Positions 48,524 to 59,040 of a DNA stretch of 64,000 nt are shown in pieces. The translations under genes and the position numbers were made by a program. The DNA lies in NCBI GenBank assembly GCA_013306675.1, contig JABLUY010000002.1, positions 124,001 to 188,000 of the forward strand. Direction: 5' to 3'. Origin of the DNA: Thraustochytrium sp. TN22 (Eukaryota > Sar > Bigyra > Thraustochytrida > Thraustochytriidae). The notes below the pieces were generated by a model that was given only the letters and a program-made list of their open reading frames with translations, did no database searches and had not been told where the DNA came from. Positions within the stretch are counted from its first letter, which is position 1, and each line of letters starts with the position of its first letter.

Positions 48524-49518
48524 CTGGTTGTGTTGCAGCACTGCATCCGAGGCGCACCCGTTCGTCCACGCACGCGAGGTCGTCGTCGTCGTCGGTCGAG
48601 TGAGCGCCGCCGGAACGCTGCGGCACAGCGCCGGCGGCTGGACATAGATTCACCGAAAACACCTCATGTCAGAATGAAAGCGAATGAAAGAACAGCTGCC
48701 TGGTCACTGCCTGGCACTGCCTGCCTGCGTGCCTGCTGGCCGCCAACGCGCTAGTTTTCCAAGGCAGCTCCTCGCGCATGATGCGCATCCTCGCGTCGTG
48801 CTTGCCGAGCCCTCCGACTCACCTCAGCACGCGCCGACCCGCCTTACGCCTCCCTCTCGCGCGGGTCCCGCCCCCGCCCCAGCGCCGCCCCGTAAGGCGG
48901 CCGCGCTACGGGCAAACCTCGCCGGCGGCGCGCTTCCGACGCGCAGTGAACGCCAGGGCTGCCGCAAGTCGGCTATCCGGCGCGGTCCACTTGCGCGGAG
49001 CGCCCGCCAGTGGCAGCGCCGGCCAGCCAGGCCTGGCCAGCCAGGCGGCGCCTGCGAAGGACTCGGAACCGGGGCAAGGTTGATCAACTTGATCAACTTG
49101 AACTTGCGTCGCTGGCTGCGACTTGCAGTGCCCACTTGCGGTTCGCTGGACTGCCGGGCTGCCACTCACCACTGTCAGCAGCCACCGCGGGCAGCTCCTT
49201 CAATCAACCAAGTTGAAGTTGCGCGGTGTTGATTTGCAGTGGTTGACAGTGAAGCAGTCCGAGTCCGAGTCCGAGTCGAGCGACGCCGAGTGGCGCGACG
49301 GCGACGACGACGGCGCCGGCGCGGGCGCGGTGGCGGCAGACCCCGAACGCGAGCGCAGGCGGCAGCGGCAGGCAGGCAGGCAGGCAGGCAGGCAGGTGGC
49401 GGCGGCACGCACGCGCGCGGGCGGCTGCGAGCGAGCGAGCGAGCGAGCGGCGAGAGGCGCGGCCTGCGGTCGCGGCGAGGGATCTGGAGCGGCAGGCGGC
49501 GGCGGAGGGCGATCGACG
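48524..49518. other. spacer before ISCU
   Basis: No supported gene. It holds a (GGCA)n array, GAGTCC repeats at about 49258-49277 and a GAGC run. TGATCAACTTGATCAACTTGAACTTG at 49081 is a short tandem repeat. An in-frame non-ATG frame extends ISCU upstream, but the (GGCA)n translation there is not protein-like. Confidence 0.5.
49367..49397. repeat. (GGCA)n microsatellite
   Basis: About seven GGCA units, roughly 120 bp before the ISCU ATG. It is the same unit, read on the other strand, as the long array at 52457. Confidence 0.9.
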
Positions 49519-50031
49519 ATGCTGGGCGTGGCGCGGCGCGCGGGCGGCGCCGGCGTGAGCGCGGTGGTGCGCGGGCGCACGGGACCGGCGTTCCGCGTGC
49601 AGGCGGTGGCGAGCAAGTACACGGACAGCTTGATTGACCACTACGAGAGCCCGCGCAACGTGGGCTCGCTGGATAAGAAGAGCAAGAATGTCGGCACGGG
49701 CCTCGTGGGCGCGCCGGCGTGCGGCGACGTGATGAAGCTGCAGATCGAGGTGGATGACGAGGGCCGCATTATCGAGTCCAAGTTCAAGACCTTCGGCTGT
49801 GGCTCCGCCATCGCATCCAGCTCGGTCGCCACCGAGTGGGTCAAGGGCAAGACCATCGACGAGTGCCTGCAGATCAAGAACGCGGACATCGCCAAGCACC
49901 TCAAGCTCCCTCCCGTTAAGCTGCACTGCAGCATGCTCGCGGAGGACGCCATCAAGGCGGCGATTCAGGACTACAAGAGCAAGTCGTCCGCCGCCGTCGA
50001 GGAGCCTGCGGCCGCCTCGGCCAAGGCGTAA
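49519..50031 (+). CDS. ISCU: iron-sulfur cluster scaffold ISCU
   Basis: A 170-residue mitochondrial scaffold on which NFS1/ISD11 and frataxin assemble 2Fe-2S clusters. The first 30 residues are basic and hydroxylated without acids (MLGVARRAGG), a typical matrix presequence. The core is nearly invariant: DHYESPRNVGSLDKKSKNVG, GAPACGD (C68, D70), KTFGCGSAIASSS (C94), the HSC70-binding LPPVK (130-134) and HCSMLAEDAI (C137), so all three ligand cysteines are present. A short Ala/Ser/Glu tail extends past the usual end. The start was set at Met 49519 because the upstream frame begins with a non-ATG codon and is repeat-derived. Confidence 0.97.
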   Translation: MLGVARRAGGAGVSAVVRGRTGPAFRVQAVASKYTDSLIDHYESPRNVGSLDKKSKNVGTGLVGAPACGDVMKLQIEVDDEGRIIESKFKTFGCGSAIASSSVATEWVKGKTIDECLQIKNADIAKHLKLPPVKLHCSMLAEDAIKAAIQDYKSKSSAAVEEPAAASAKA

Positions 50032-50455
50032 AACGCCAAGCTGCCCCGTCTCGATCTGTCTGGAACGTGGCTGGCTTCCTGGCGACCTGGCGACCTGGCG
50101 AGCGAGCGATTGGAGGCTGCGTAGCAGGCTACAAACACTGACTGAGGGGTTACACTTGGGCAAGGCGCGCGCTCCTGCGGCAGGAGCACGCGCGCACGTG
50201 CCATCTTCCGCCTCTCGTACGCATCCGTTTTTGTTGAAGTACGCGCACCGGGTCATTACCACACAAAATCAAGTTCAGCTTTCACTACTATTTCTGGTCG
50301 CATCTCTTTTGAGTGCTTGGCCTGCTCTGCTTGGATCCGATCTGGCTGATCCGACCTGCAGCGTAAGCACCTTGCGCGCTTGAGTCAGTCAGTCAGTCAG
50401 TCAGTCACTGTCAGTCAGTCAGTCAGTTGGTCAGGTCGGGTCAGGTCAGGTCAGG
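50032..50455. other. convergent spacer between ISCU and CATSPER2
   Basis: 3' flanks of both genes. A (GTCA)n/(GGTCA)n array at 50384-50455 abuts the CATSPER2 stop codon and is probably in its 3' UTR. Nothing else is seen. Confidence 0.6.
50384..50455. repeat. (GTCA)n microsatellite
   Basis: About ten GTCA units grading into GGTCA pentamers, directly against the CATSPER2 stop. Confidence 0.9.
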
Positions 50456-52360
50456 TCAATCGTCCGTGGCGATAGCATAAAGCGCCTCGTTGGCGAGGTG
50501 CTGCAGCTCATAGTGCTCCTTGAGGTTCTCCTGCAGCTTCTCCATGGTTTGCAGGTAGTGCAGCAGGGTGTCGCGCGGCCAAAGCGTGCTGCCAGCCTCC
50601 TGCTCACCAAAAACTGTGAGGCTTTGCTGCACAAACTCCCTCCACTCATCAGCCTTGGATGCATCATAGTACTGGTTCATGCGCTCCTCGACCCATCTGG
50701 GTGTCTTGGGGCTTGTGGGGTTGCCGGGTCCTGGTCCAGCCTCACCAGGCTTGCCTGGGATCTTTGGGCCACCAGGGCCGGCGGGGCCGCTACCGTCGCC
50801 AGCTGCGGAGCCATTCGCAAGCTGGTTCGAAATCATGTCCATCATGGATGCCTGCGTTCCTGTCCATGCACGAGGGATCGCAAAGGACTTGCGCGCACGA
50901 CCGCTCGCCGGGGAGGCAGCCGCGTTGGGCGATGACGCTCCTGTGGCGGACTCGTGCCGCACCCCGATGGGCGACTGTGCGCCTCTTGCAAGCGATCCAG
51001 TCGGGCCCGGCACTGGCCGATTGGGCGAGCCGGGCGAGCCGGGGGGCAAGAGCGTGGCCCTGCCACCAGGCTCTGCGCTGCCCGCTGAGGTTGGGTCACC
51101 GGCACCGCCGCTGAGCATGCTAGTCTTGTTCGACCCTCCCGGCCCACCCGCCTCGCCATTCGTGCGGCCGCGGAGCATCTGCTGCTCGATCTCCCGCTTC
51201 TTCTCCTCCATTTGGTGCTGGAAGTTTTCGACATACTTGCGCATGCGAGCGCGCTTGCGCGAGATCTGGTCCAGGTCCGCGAGCTCCTGACTGATACTCT
51301 GGAAGTTCTTCACCATGACACCGATGAAGATATTGCGGAAGATAAAGGCGCCCAGGGCTACCCAAATCACGAAGAAACTGATGGTAACGATGTTGTTGGT
51401 CACGCCCACGCTCGAGATCTCCTTGGCGATATTGTACCACTGGTCCAGCGTCAGCAGCTGGAAGAGCGTCCGCACGGCTGCAATCATGTCCGAGAAGACG
51501 AATTGGTACTCGAGACCGTCCACGTCGGCGTTCGAGTAGTCCGAGAAGAGTCCGATTGCGAGCACCGCAAAGATGTACATGAGCAGGCACAGGAGGATGA
51601 GCACAAAGCCGAGACTCTGGAGCGCCTCCATGACGGTGCGCACAATGATGCGCAGGCTACGGAACTTGGCAATCATCTTGAGAGTGCGAAAGGTACGAAA
51701 GATGCGCAGATTTTTGGCAACGCTTGCGAAGTTTTGCGCGTTGCTTTGGTCGCCCGAGCCGATGGCTGCCTGCGCCAGCAGCGGAACCAGCACGCCGGCC
51801 GTGACGAGAAAGTCAAAGACATTCCAGCCATCCTTCCAGAACGCGCGGAAGTTAGCCACCCATTTGAGCAGAATCTCCCACACGAAGATGACCATGGTGC
51901 AGTTGTCCAGCACCTCCAGCACCTGCACGGTGCGCCACTCTTCGATCTCGTCCAGATTCGTTTGGATACCTAGCACCACCGCGTTCACCAGGATGGTGCC
52001 GATCACGAAGGACGAGAAGTTGTGGTGTTGCGCCAGCCAGCGCGCCCACACGTGCAGCGGCAGGGAGCGCGGCGCCCGCTGCAGTCGGCCGGGCTTGCGC
52101 GTCGCCATGCGGATCAGTTTCGGGCCCGACGACTCATCGGTATCGGGCGTGCGCTTGAAGATCTTGAACTTGATGAGCGAGTGCGGCTTGTGCCGCAGCA
52201 CCTCCTCGAGCGCCCCTGCCTGCTCGAAGATGGCTGAGGAGTGCCGTGGCGCCTCGAACGCGCTGTTCGTGTCCGACTCGCTCAATCGGAACTCCTCGAT
52301 GAGAGAGTTGCGAAAGTACTGGCTGCGCGCCGACAGGTCGTGCTCCGACTTTTGCGCCAT
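50456..52360 (-). CDS. CATSPER2: CatSper2-type flagellar calcium channel subunit
   Basis: A 634-residue, single-repeat six-helix cation channel. CatSper2 is one of four pore subunits of the Ca2+ channel in sperm flagella. Residues 1-100 match the CatSper2 cytosolic lead (SLIKFKIFKR). S1 is near 116-133, with NCTMVIFVWEILLKWVANF and WNVFDFLVT following. S4 is RIFRTFRTLKMIAKFRSLRI (219-238), with a regular series of Arg/Lys. The pore is LLTLDQWY (302-309), with Asp in the selectivity filter as in the CatSper2 TLDHWY. S6 is followed by a coiled coil (QELADLDQISRKRAR). A Gly/Pro/Ser-rich linker and a C-terminal block with WPRDTLLHYLQTMEKLQENL match the CatSper2-specific end. That end match makes the subunit assignment firm. 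The start is at MAQKSEHD; the longer frame is GTG-started repeat. Confidence 0.9.
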   Translation of the reverse strand: MAQKSEHDLSARSQYFRNSLIEEFRLSESDTNSAFEAPRHSSAIFEQAGALEEVLRHKPHSLIKFKIFKRTPDTDESSGPKLIRMATRKPGRLQRAPRSLPLHVWARWLAQHHNFSSFVIGTILVNAVVLGIQTNLDEIEEWRTVQVLEVLDNCTMVIFVWEILLKWVANFRAFWKDGWNVFDFLVTAGVLVPLLAQAAIGSGDQSNAQNFASVAKNLRIFRTFRTLKMIAKFRSLRIIVRTVMEALQSLGFVLILLCLLMYIFAVLAIGLFSDYSNADVDGLEYQFVFSDMIAAVRTLFQLLTLDQWYNIAKEISSVGVTNNIVTISFFVIWVALGAFIFRNIFIGVMVKNFQSISQELADLDQISRKRARMRKYVENFQHQMEEKKREIEQQMLRGRTNGEAGGPGGSNKTSMLSGGAGDPTSAGSAEPGGRATLLPPGSPGSPNRPVPGPTGSLARGAQSPIGVRHESATGASSPNAAASPASGRARKSFAIPRAWTGTQASMMDMISNQLANGSAAGDGSGPAGPGGPKIPGKPGEAGPGPGNPTSPKTPRWVEERMNQYYDASKADEWREFVQQSLTVFGEQEAGSTLWPRDTLLHYLQTMEKLQENLKEHYELQHLANEALYAIATDD

Positions 52361-52456
52361 GGTGCCGGGCGCCCAAGCGCAGCGAGCGCACGCCGCCGCG
52401 CAACGGCGCGCGACCGGGGCCGCCAAGCGCGCGGCCAGGGCCAGCGCTTTGGAACA

Positions 52457-52628
<172 letters not shown>

Positions 52629-53350
52629 ACGGTACGCCACGGCCCTGCAGGCGCCGCTGCAGACGTAGAGGACAAAGGCCTTGGAGCCCAGTTCTGCAGC
52701 TGACCTGACCGTTGAGCGAGCAACAGAGAGACAGAGAGTGCTGACCAGCAGACCTGGCCCACGGCGAGCCCGGCGGCACTGGCGGCGGGGTCCGGGCCCG
52801 GGACTGCACGTTGGTTGATTGGCACAGACTCGGACCGAGTTACAAGTTGCCTCCGCGCGCCTCCGCCGCTTGGTGGTGGTCGTCTTCACGACGCGAAGGC
52901 GGCACGATCCTACCAGTGCAAGAGAACTCGCGCATTTTCGAGCGACAGACAGGAAGCGCGGGTACCTCGTCAATGGGGAGCTCGGCGCTCTTCTGACAGT
53001 GAGGCCTTGCCTCCGAGTCGCCAATATCCGCGGGGGCGGGGGGTGGGGTGTAACGCCCAGATGCTTTTCCTTCCACGCCTCAGCCTCAGGCTCACCTTGA
53101 CAGCGAGTTGCAGGCGCACCTACCTGCAGCGAAGGGAGGGACTTGGCCTCCTTAGTTGTGGGCCAAGTCCCGCTGGAGGAGGAGGAGAGCGCCGGACGCC
53201 AGGGCGAGCGATCACAAGCAGCGCGTGGTACGCACCAAACCGAAACCATCGCCGTCGCTGCAGCCCGCGCGCAGTCTCTGCGCGCAGGCGAGCGGCCAAG
53301 CGAGACCGAGCAGGCGCTGCACCCCGTGCACTTGCTCGCTTGCAAAGCCG

Positions 53351-53399
53351 CTCTCTCTCTCTCTCTCTCTCTCTCTCGATCGATCGATCGATCGATCGC
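53351..53399. repeat. (CT)n followed by (CGAT)n
   Basis: About thirteen CT units run straight into about five CGAT units, ending three bases before the ATG at 53402. It is therefore in the 5' UTR or core promoter. Confidence 0.9.
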
Positions 53400-53401
53400 T
53401 T

Positions 53402-55261
53402 ATGCTGCCACGGTCTGCCGATGCTGCCCCGAAGCGACGATCATCGCGCTTCGAGGCTGATGCAGTCGCAGCCATGAAGGAGCTCGAGGCAAAGCTCGGA
53501 CTTGCCGAGGAGGACGTCGACAATCGGCGCAGCAGGCTCTACGGCCTAAAGTTTTGCTACCGAAACTGCGCTGAGCACCTCCTTGCGGAGGTGCTCTTCT
53601 TCACGCTCAATGTGGCGGCCATTCCGCTGCTCTGGCCCATCTTTGGGCGTCGCGGCCTCGTGGCCACGGGCTTCTTCCCGGGACGCTTTGGCAAGAAGGG
53701 CAAGCTGAATCTGTCAACCTTTTTCTTCCAGGTCTTTTATTCGTCCTGCACACAGATGCTCTTGGTCGGCGCGCTTGGTTTGCTAGACGCACCCGAGTCA
53801 AACCTCGTCGGCGACCACTTTTCAGACATCGTAAGCAGCACTTTCGACGCCCAACTCATCCTCATGTTGCTCGCAGCACGCGCCTTCCTCGTGGCCTTCA
53901 AATACGGCTTTCGATCTCGCGAGCGCATCCTGGACACTCGCACTCATGGCCGCACCCAGGAGTCCTTCAAGGCGGAGATGATCGTCAGCTTCGCTGTGAA
54001 TCCGGTTCGCTTCATGCTGTACGACCAGCTGCTGGTCGCCTTTTGCACACACAAGGATTCGCAGCCAGTGGGAAATTTTTTGCTGCGCAATCCCATCAGC
54101 GAGGACGCGCTGCGGCACTATGAGGACCAGCTCAAGGTCTCGCGCGACGACCATAGTAAGGCCACCGCGGTGGTGCACGAGAAGCAGCAGAGAAAGGAGG
54201 ACACTGGGGCCGCCCCGTCGTGGTCAGCTGCACGCGGGGGAGGCGTTGCAAATGATGATCGAATCAGCTGCCTCAGCCTTCGGGGTTCAGGGAGAGTGGC
54301 GGAGGTCCCTGTCCGGGCGCTCCTCTTCGACGTGGTCCTGAACGTCTTTAAGACGTTCACACCAGGTATGCACACCAAGGTGCTGGGGTATGTGTGCCTG
54401 GGCCTGGCCGCAAGCGAGATCATGGTCACATATTGGACGTTGTCGCGATGCGAAGTCACGCACAAGTGGCACTTCGTGTCCCGCGTCTCGCTCTTCTTTC
54501 TCCGCTTGATTGTCATCATGCATATTGTGGGGTTTACGATGGCCGCACAGACGCATTTTATGCGCGTGGGGAAGCTACTAGACGCACACGTGGCGCTGCT
54601 CACGCGCACGCGCGATGAGCAGGACGAGCGGTGCCCGATTCCCCGGCTGGAAATCTTCGACGTCCCAAACATCCATGCATGGGTACACAGCTTCGCGGTC
54701 ATGCGCGAGTTCGGCAATGTCTTCACGATTCGCTACAATGCGTGCATCATCCTCTTCCTCCTCTGCACGCTTGTGCAACTCACCACATCCACGCTGGCAC
54801 TCGTGCTGCGGTCCGATCCGCTGCCCTGGTACTCTTATTCGCAGGGCTTTTTATGCATTGGCATCGTCCTGGAGAACACCGTCTTCTCGCTCGTGCACGC
54901 GGCACGCGTCAACCACACGCACAGCTGTATATACCCGCGGCTCAACATCGCGCTGCAAGCACGCGTTCGCGAGCACCTGTGGCGAATTGCGACGCGCCGC
55001 CCAGGCGATGGCCCGAACCAGCATCCGGATTTGCGCCATCTCTACGCCGAGCTGGCTGACGACGATCGGGTCGCCGCCTACTTGGTTCGCGTTCTTGACG
55101 CCCTCGAGCTCGCCGCCGTCAAGCTGCCGCTTGTGGCGCCCATGACCGTGCTCGGCCACGCGGTCTCTAACCGCACGCTCAAATCCGCCGCAGCCACGGC
55201 GCTCTCCATGACCTTTATCATGTGGAATGCCGTCCACTTCAACAGCAATCTGGGAAGCTAG
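53402..55261 (+). CDS. unknown multipass membrane protein
   Basis: A 619-residue protein of unrecognised family. An alternative start is the Met at 53474. A short amphipathic lead (MKELEAKLGLAEEDVDN) is followed by about eight hydrophobic segments: EVLFFTLNVAAIPLLWPIF, FFFQVFYSSCTQMLLVGALGLL, AQLILMLLAARAFLVAF, VNPVRFMLYDQLLVAFC, then after a hydrophilic loop of about 70 residues VLGYVCLGLAASEIMVTYW, VSLFFLRLIVIMHIVGFTMAA, ACIILFLLCTLVQLTTSTLAL and FLCIGIVLENTVFSLVHAA. A shorter hydrophobic stretch lies near the C terminus. It resembles neither CatSper nor the ZIP fold. It is divergent from CATSPER2 across a 1-kb spacer, so a shared promoter is possible but unproven. Confidence 0.65.
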   Translation: MLPRSADAAPKRRSSRFEADAVAAMKELEAKLGLAEEDVDNRRSRLYGLKFCYRNCAEHLLAEVLFFTLNVAAIPLLWPIFGRRGLVATGFFPGRFGKKGKLNLSTFFFQVFYSSCTQMLLVGALGLLDAPESNLVGDHFSDIVSSTFDAQLILMLLAARAFLVAFKYGFRSRERILDTRTHGRTQESFKAEMIVSFAVNPVRFMLYDQLLVAFCTHKDSQPVGNFLLRNPISEDALRHYEDQLKVSRDDHSKATAVVHEKQQRKEDTGAAPSWSAARGGGVANDDRISCLSLRGSGRVAEVPVRALLFDVVLNVFKTFTPGMHTKVLGYVCLGLAASEIMVTYWTLSRCEVTHKWHFVSRVSLFFLRLIVIMHIVGFTMAAQTHFMRVGKLLDAHVALLTRTRDEQDERCPIPRLEIFDVPNIHAWVHSFAVMREFGNVFTIRYNACIILFLLCTLVQLTTSTLALVLRSDPLPWYSYSQGFLCIGIVLENTVFSLVHAARVNHTHSCIYPRLNIALQARVREHLWRIATRRPGDGPNQHPDLRHLYAELADDDRVAAYLVRVLDALELAAVKLPLVAPMTVLGHAVSNRTLKSAAATALSMTFIMWNAVHFNSNLGS

Positions 55262-55721
55262 CTCTTGGCAAATCGAGCGCGATCAGGTTCCCACCACCGT
55301 GGCGAGATTTCGACACTGGCAGGCAGGCAAGCAGGCCCATGACTCACGAAGGAAATGGCGCCCCGCGACGTTCTGTAAAGACAAGCTTCGCGGGACGAGG
55401 TGCACGCGCGTCCTGGGACGTGCCACGCGTAATTCGGGACGCGCTCTGCTTGAGGGCGTGCTCCAAGGCGTGCTCCAAGGGCGTGCGGAAGTTTTGTTCG
55501 CCACCGCCGATGGACTGCGTCGGCCGGCCAAGGCTAGCGCGGAAGTAGCAGACCCGCGAGCACCGTGCCGCCGCGCCTCGACGGCCACATGAGGGCGAGC
55601 CCGCGTCAGGCGTGGCGCTTGCGGCGACGCTTGTGGGCCTGGTGAGCGCTGCAGAGACGCTCGACCCGGAGCACGCGAGCTAGAGGTTCATCGTGTCGGT
55701 GCAGACGCGCGGAAGGCACCT

Positions 55722-56721
55722 GTGCAGGCGACGCTAGTGGGCGAGGACCTTGCGACGACGGCGGCGACCTGCGCTGCGAAGTGCGGGAAGCCCAACAAGA
55801 CCGTGCTCGGCCGCGTTGAGCTCGGTGATAGCTCGAGCGGCGACGTGGAAGTGCGCGTTTCGCAGACAGTTCGCACGAGCGGCGGCGTCATCCTGCTCAG
55901 GGCCTGCTGCACCTAATAGCTAGCTAGTAGACTCGAGCATCGATGTGGCGGCGCATCTGCCCGCAGTGCTGATCGGCGACGCAGTCCGAGGAGAGCCCGC
56001 AGGCGAATTTATCCGTGGGTGTATGGCTTCGCGACCTATTTACGACCGGCGGCGGCGGCGCCACGCCGGCTTCGATCCAGGCGCACGCACCGCTCTCGAC
56101 GCTCTCCGTGCTTGTAAAGGCAGCGAACATGCGCAGCGCGGCTTCGATGACCAACTCATGCGCGGCCCACGGCACTACGAACTGAAGCAGTGACCGCGGC
56201 GCCAACCCAGAAGCCAACTGGAGCGACTGCCGCGCCATCCACGCCAGTATCGCCGTCGCCGCGCACGACAGCAATGCCTACAGCTCATGCTGCGGTGCCC
56301 TTGACGCCTGTCCGGAAAGCCGTGTCTGCGTGTCAGCATTCGCTGATGGTGGTGGCAATACGGGTGCGACCGACATGGACGTCGGCCTGGTGGTGTTCGT
56401 CAGCTTGAGCGGCGGCCTCGTCGCCGGGCCACCGGCCTCCGACTCGCCTTCAGCCTGAGGTTCCTCTCCCGTTACCGCCGCGCCCAGCGTGCGGCCGAGG
56501 CCGCCGAGGCCGTGGCCGTGGCCGGCATACCGTCGTCTGTCGCCGCCACCACCGAAGCCTTCGTGGTGGCGCTCGAGCAGGCGCGCTGGGACGACGCCCT
56601 TCCCCTCCGAGTCATCGCAGCAGCAGCATCAGCAGCAGCAGGGCGGCAGCTTCGTCGCATTGCTGCAATCGGCGCCCACCGCGGGCCCGGCCTCGCTCCA
56701 CCCCGGAGCGAATCTCTCTGA
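55722..56721 (+). pseudogene. possible decayed or unmodelled Cys-containing gene
   Basis: Successive plus-strand frames have third positions rich in G/C and residue patterns that look protein-like. One encodes CAAKCGKPNKTVLGRVELGD and ends in a stop at 55914. A second encodes NWSDCRAIHASIAVAAHDSN then SSCCGALDACPESRVC and ends VGLVVFVSLSGGLVA, a possible membrane helix, with a stop at 56456. A third carries on with LRFLSRYRRAQRAAEAAEA. In-frame stops and a frame change separate them. This could be a dead gene or a multi-exon gene whose introns I cannot place. Confidence is low. Confidence 0.25.
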
Positions 56722-57859
56722 TCGCCGCTCGCTCGCTCCACTAAGACATAAAGCTAGGCTTGCTGGATCGGGCGAGCTCCGGACCTCGAGCTGGGTTGCC
56801 GCCCCGTCGTGCACGCGTGCTCGTACCTGCTCGCACCTGCTCGTACCTGCTCCGCAGCTCGCCGCAGCTCGCCGCAGCTCGGCGGCACGGACTCGGCTGC
56901 ACGGAGTGGGCTGCTCCTTGCTCGGGGGCTGCTGGGCTGCTGATCAATTCGGCGAGACGCAAGATAAGATGTCCAGGTTGCCTTGCGCCGCGCTGCTCGC
57001 TCGCTCGCTCGCTCGCTCGCTTGCTCGAAACACCGCTCCAGTCCGCTGCGTCCACGCGCGCGCATTTCGAGTACGGCGTTTTGTAAGTTCCCCTGTAAAT
57101 GAGTGCTTTCGATTCTGCCGCCACCGACACAGCCTCTAGCTACTAGCTAGCTAGCTAGGCTGTAGCCAGGCCCAGCAAACTTGAACTCGCCTGGCCGCTG
57201 AGCGGGACCGAGACTCGCTCTAACTGAAAGGTCAAGGAGAGGCTGCGGGCTGGGGCATGATGGATGGCTGGGTGAGCGGGATTCCACTCAAAGCAAGCCT
57301 TGAGAGCAAGCGTGCGGCGCGCCTCGCGCCAGCCTCTTGCCCGCGCAATCTGGCTTGACTAGCTAGCTCTAGAGGCTAGCCTCGCCTCGCCAGCTGGCCA
57401 TGGCTGGCCGGGCTGGCCGGGAGCCTGCCAGCCGGGGACCCAGGCTGCCAATCAGCGGGCGCCGCGCGGGTTCGGAGCGGGCGTGTCTTTCGTCGTTGCG
57501 AAGCTAGCTGCTTTGCGACGGGTCCGCCACGCGGCCACGGCACACTGGCCTGGCCACGGGTTACTACTATGTTTGCCTGCTCTGTCACCGTGACGGGCAG
57601 GGACTCTGGGAGGAGGCCGACCGGAGAGCGGCGACTCGGACTGCCCGGCGCGAACCTTTGATGATTTTCCTGGCGACGGTGACACGTTGGCGCAAGCAGC
57701 GAGACAAGCGGCGAGTGGCGAGCTGATTTCCACCAGTGGCAGCTGGTGTGTGAGAGAGCATCGGCGCCATTGCCAGCCAGGCAGGCGTGTCAATCGGCGT
57801 CGCTCCTGCACTGGCACTCGAGGTCGCTCGCCTCGAAGCCAAGCAGCTTGGGCCTATGC

Positions 57860-57874
57860 CTAACGTTAGGCCTA
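57860..57874. promoter_or_regulatory. inverted copy of the TAGGCCTAACGTTAG motif
   Basis: CTAACGTTAGGCCTA, exactly the reverse complement of 44172-44186. It is followed one base later by a CCAATCAG box. The combination looks promoter-like, but the nearest mapped ATG is about 1.2 kb away. Confidence 0.3.
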
Positions 57875-59040
57875 GCCAATCAGAGCCGCCACGATGATCT
57901 GCTCCGCAGCGCACCGGCAGGCTGGCGGGCTGGCTGAGTGGCAGCCTGCCAGCGGCGGGCAGCGCATCGCTCATCGACGAACGTTGTGATCGACGCAGGC
58001 AGGCGCAGGCAGGATCCGCACCCAGCGACCGCGACGTGTCGACTCTCGAGTACTTAAGCAGGCCAACGTCTGATCGACGCGACGATCTTTGGCCTTTTCG
58101 CCCTTCCTGCAAGCGAGCTCTAGCTCGAGTCCGGGTCGCCGGCGGACGACGGCCGCCTCTGCAGCTGAGCCACGCGGCCTGGCGATCGTTAACTTTCTAA
58201 TTAATGTAAAGACGACTTGACCGCGGCCAGGCACCGGCGGGCGGCCAACTCGCGGCGACGAGGCTCGTGCGGACGTTGCAGCGCAGGGCGTGCAGGAGCC
58301 CCGGCCGGCCCGGTGGAGCAGGTCAATCAAACACTCACTCGCCGCCAGCCCCAGCAGGCTACTAGAGTAGCAAGGAGCTAGCTAGCTAGCTACCTGGCGC
58401 GCCAGCAACGGCAGACGCCGGGGCGCGTGCCGCCGCCCTCCCTCCAGGCGCCGCCTGCGGACCGGCCGCGGCGACGACAGAGCCTGCCTGGTGCGAGAGG
58501 CCGAGTCGACGAGGAAGGAAGCTCGCCCGGCCGGCCGAGGCCGGGGCGGCCGCTGGGCGCCGCTGGCTGCGCAGGCGAGGCGAGGCGAGGGGAGGCGCTG
58601 GCCGCGCGGCGAGCGTTCGCCCGGGCGCAGCCACGGCGGGGCGACCGGACGCGGGCTGGGCGCCGCCGGTGGGGCGGGGCGCGGTCGGCGCGCCCGCAGC
58701 GCCCGCAGCGCGGCGCGGCGGGGCAGGCAGCAGCGCGGCGGCCAGCAGCGCGGCGGCGGGAGAGTGCGGGGCGGTGCGGGGGGGCGAAAGATCCGCAGGG
58801 ACCGCGCGGATGGCCCGCCGGCCGGTGCGCTGCGGGGCAGCTGCTGGAAGCAGGCGGGAAAGAGAGCGCGGCGGGCAAACTCGAATTCGAAGTCGAAGTC
58901 GAGGCGGCAGAGGCGAGGGCGCGAGGCGTGGCGCGGCGCGGCGCGGCGGCGAGGGCAGCGCGCGCGAGGAGCGCAGGGCGGGGCAGGCGGGGCGGGGCGT
59001 GGCGCGGCGCGGCGCGGCGCGGCGCGGCACAGGACGCAGC

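Larger units (their letters stand above)
55262..59040. other. 3.8-kb gene-poor spacer
   Basis: No intact gene. From 55600 to 56720 there are coding-like, broken frames, listed separately. It holds TAGCTAGCTAG motifs at 55917, 57132, 57360 and 58379. There is also a (GCTC)n run at about 56997-57027, a TACCTGCTC and CAGCTCGC repeat patch at 56820-56885, CCAATCAG boxes at about 57448 and 57876, and a GGCGC tract at about 58925-59030 just before the kinase ATG. Confidence 0.5.
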
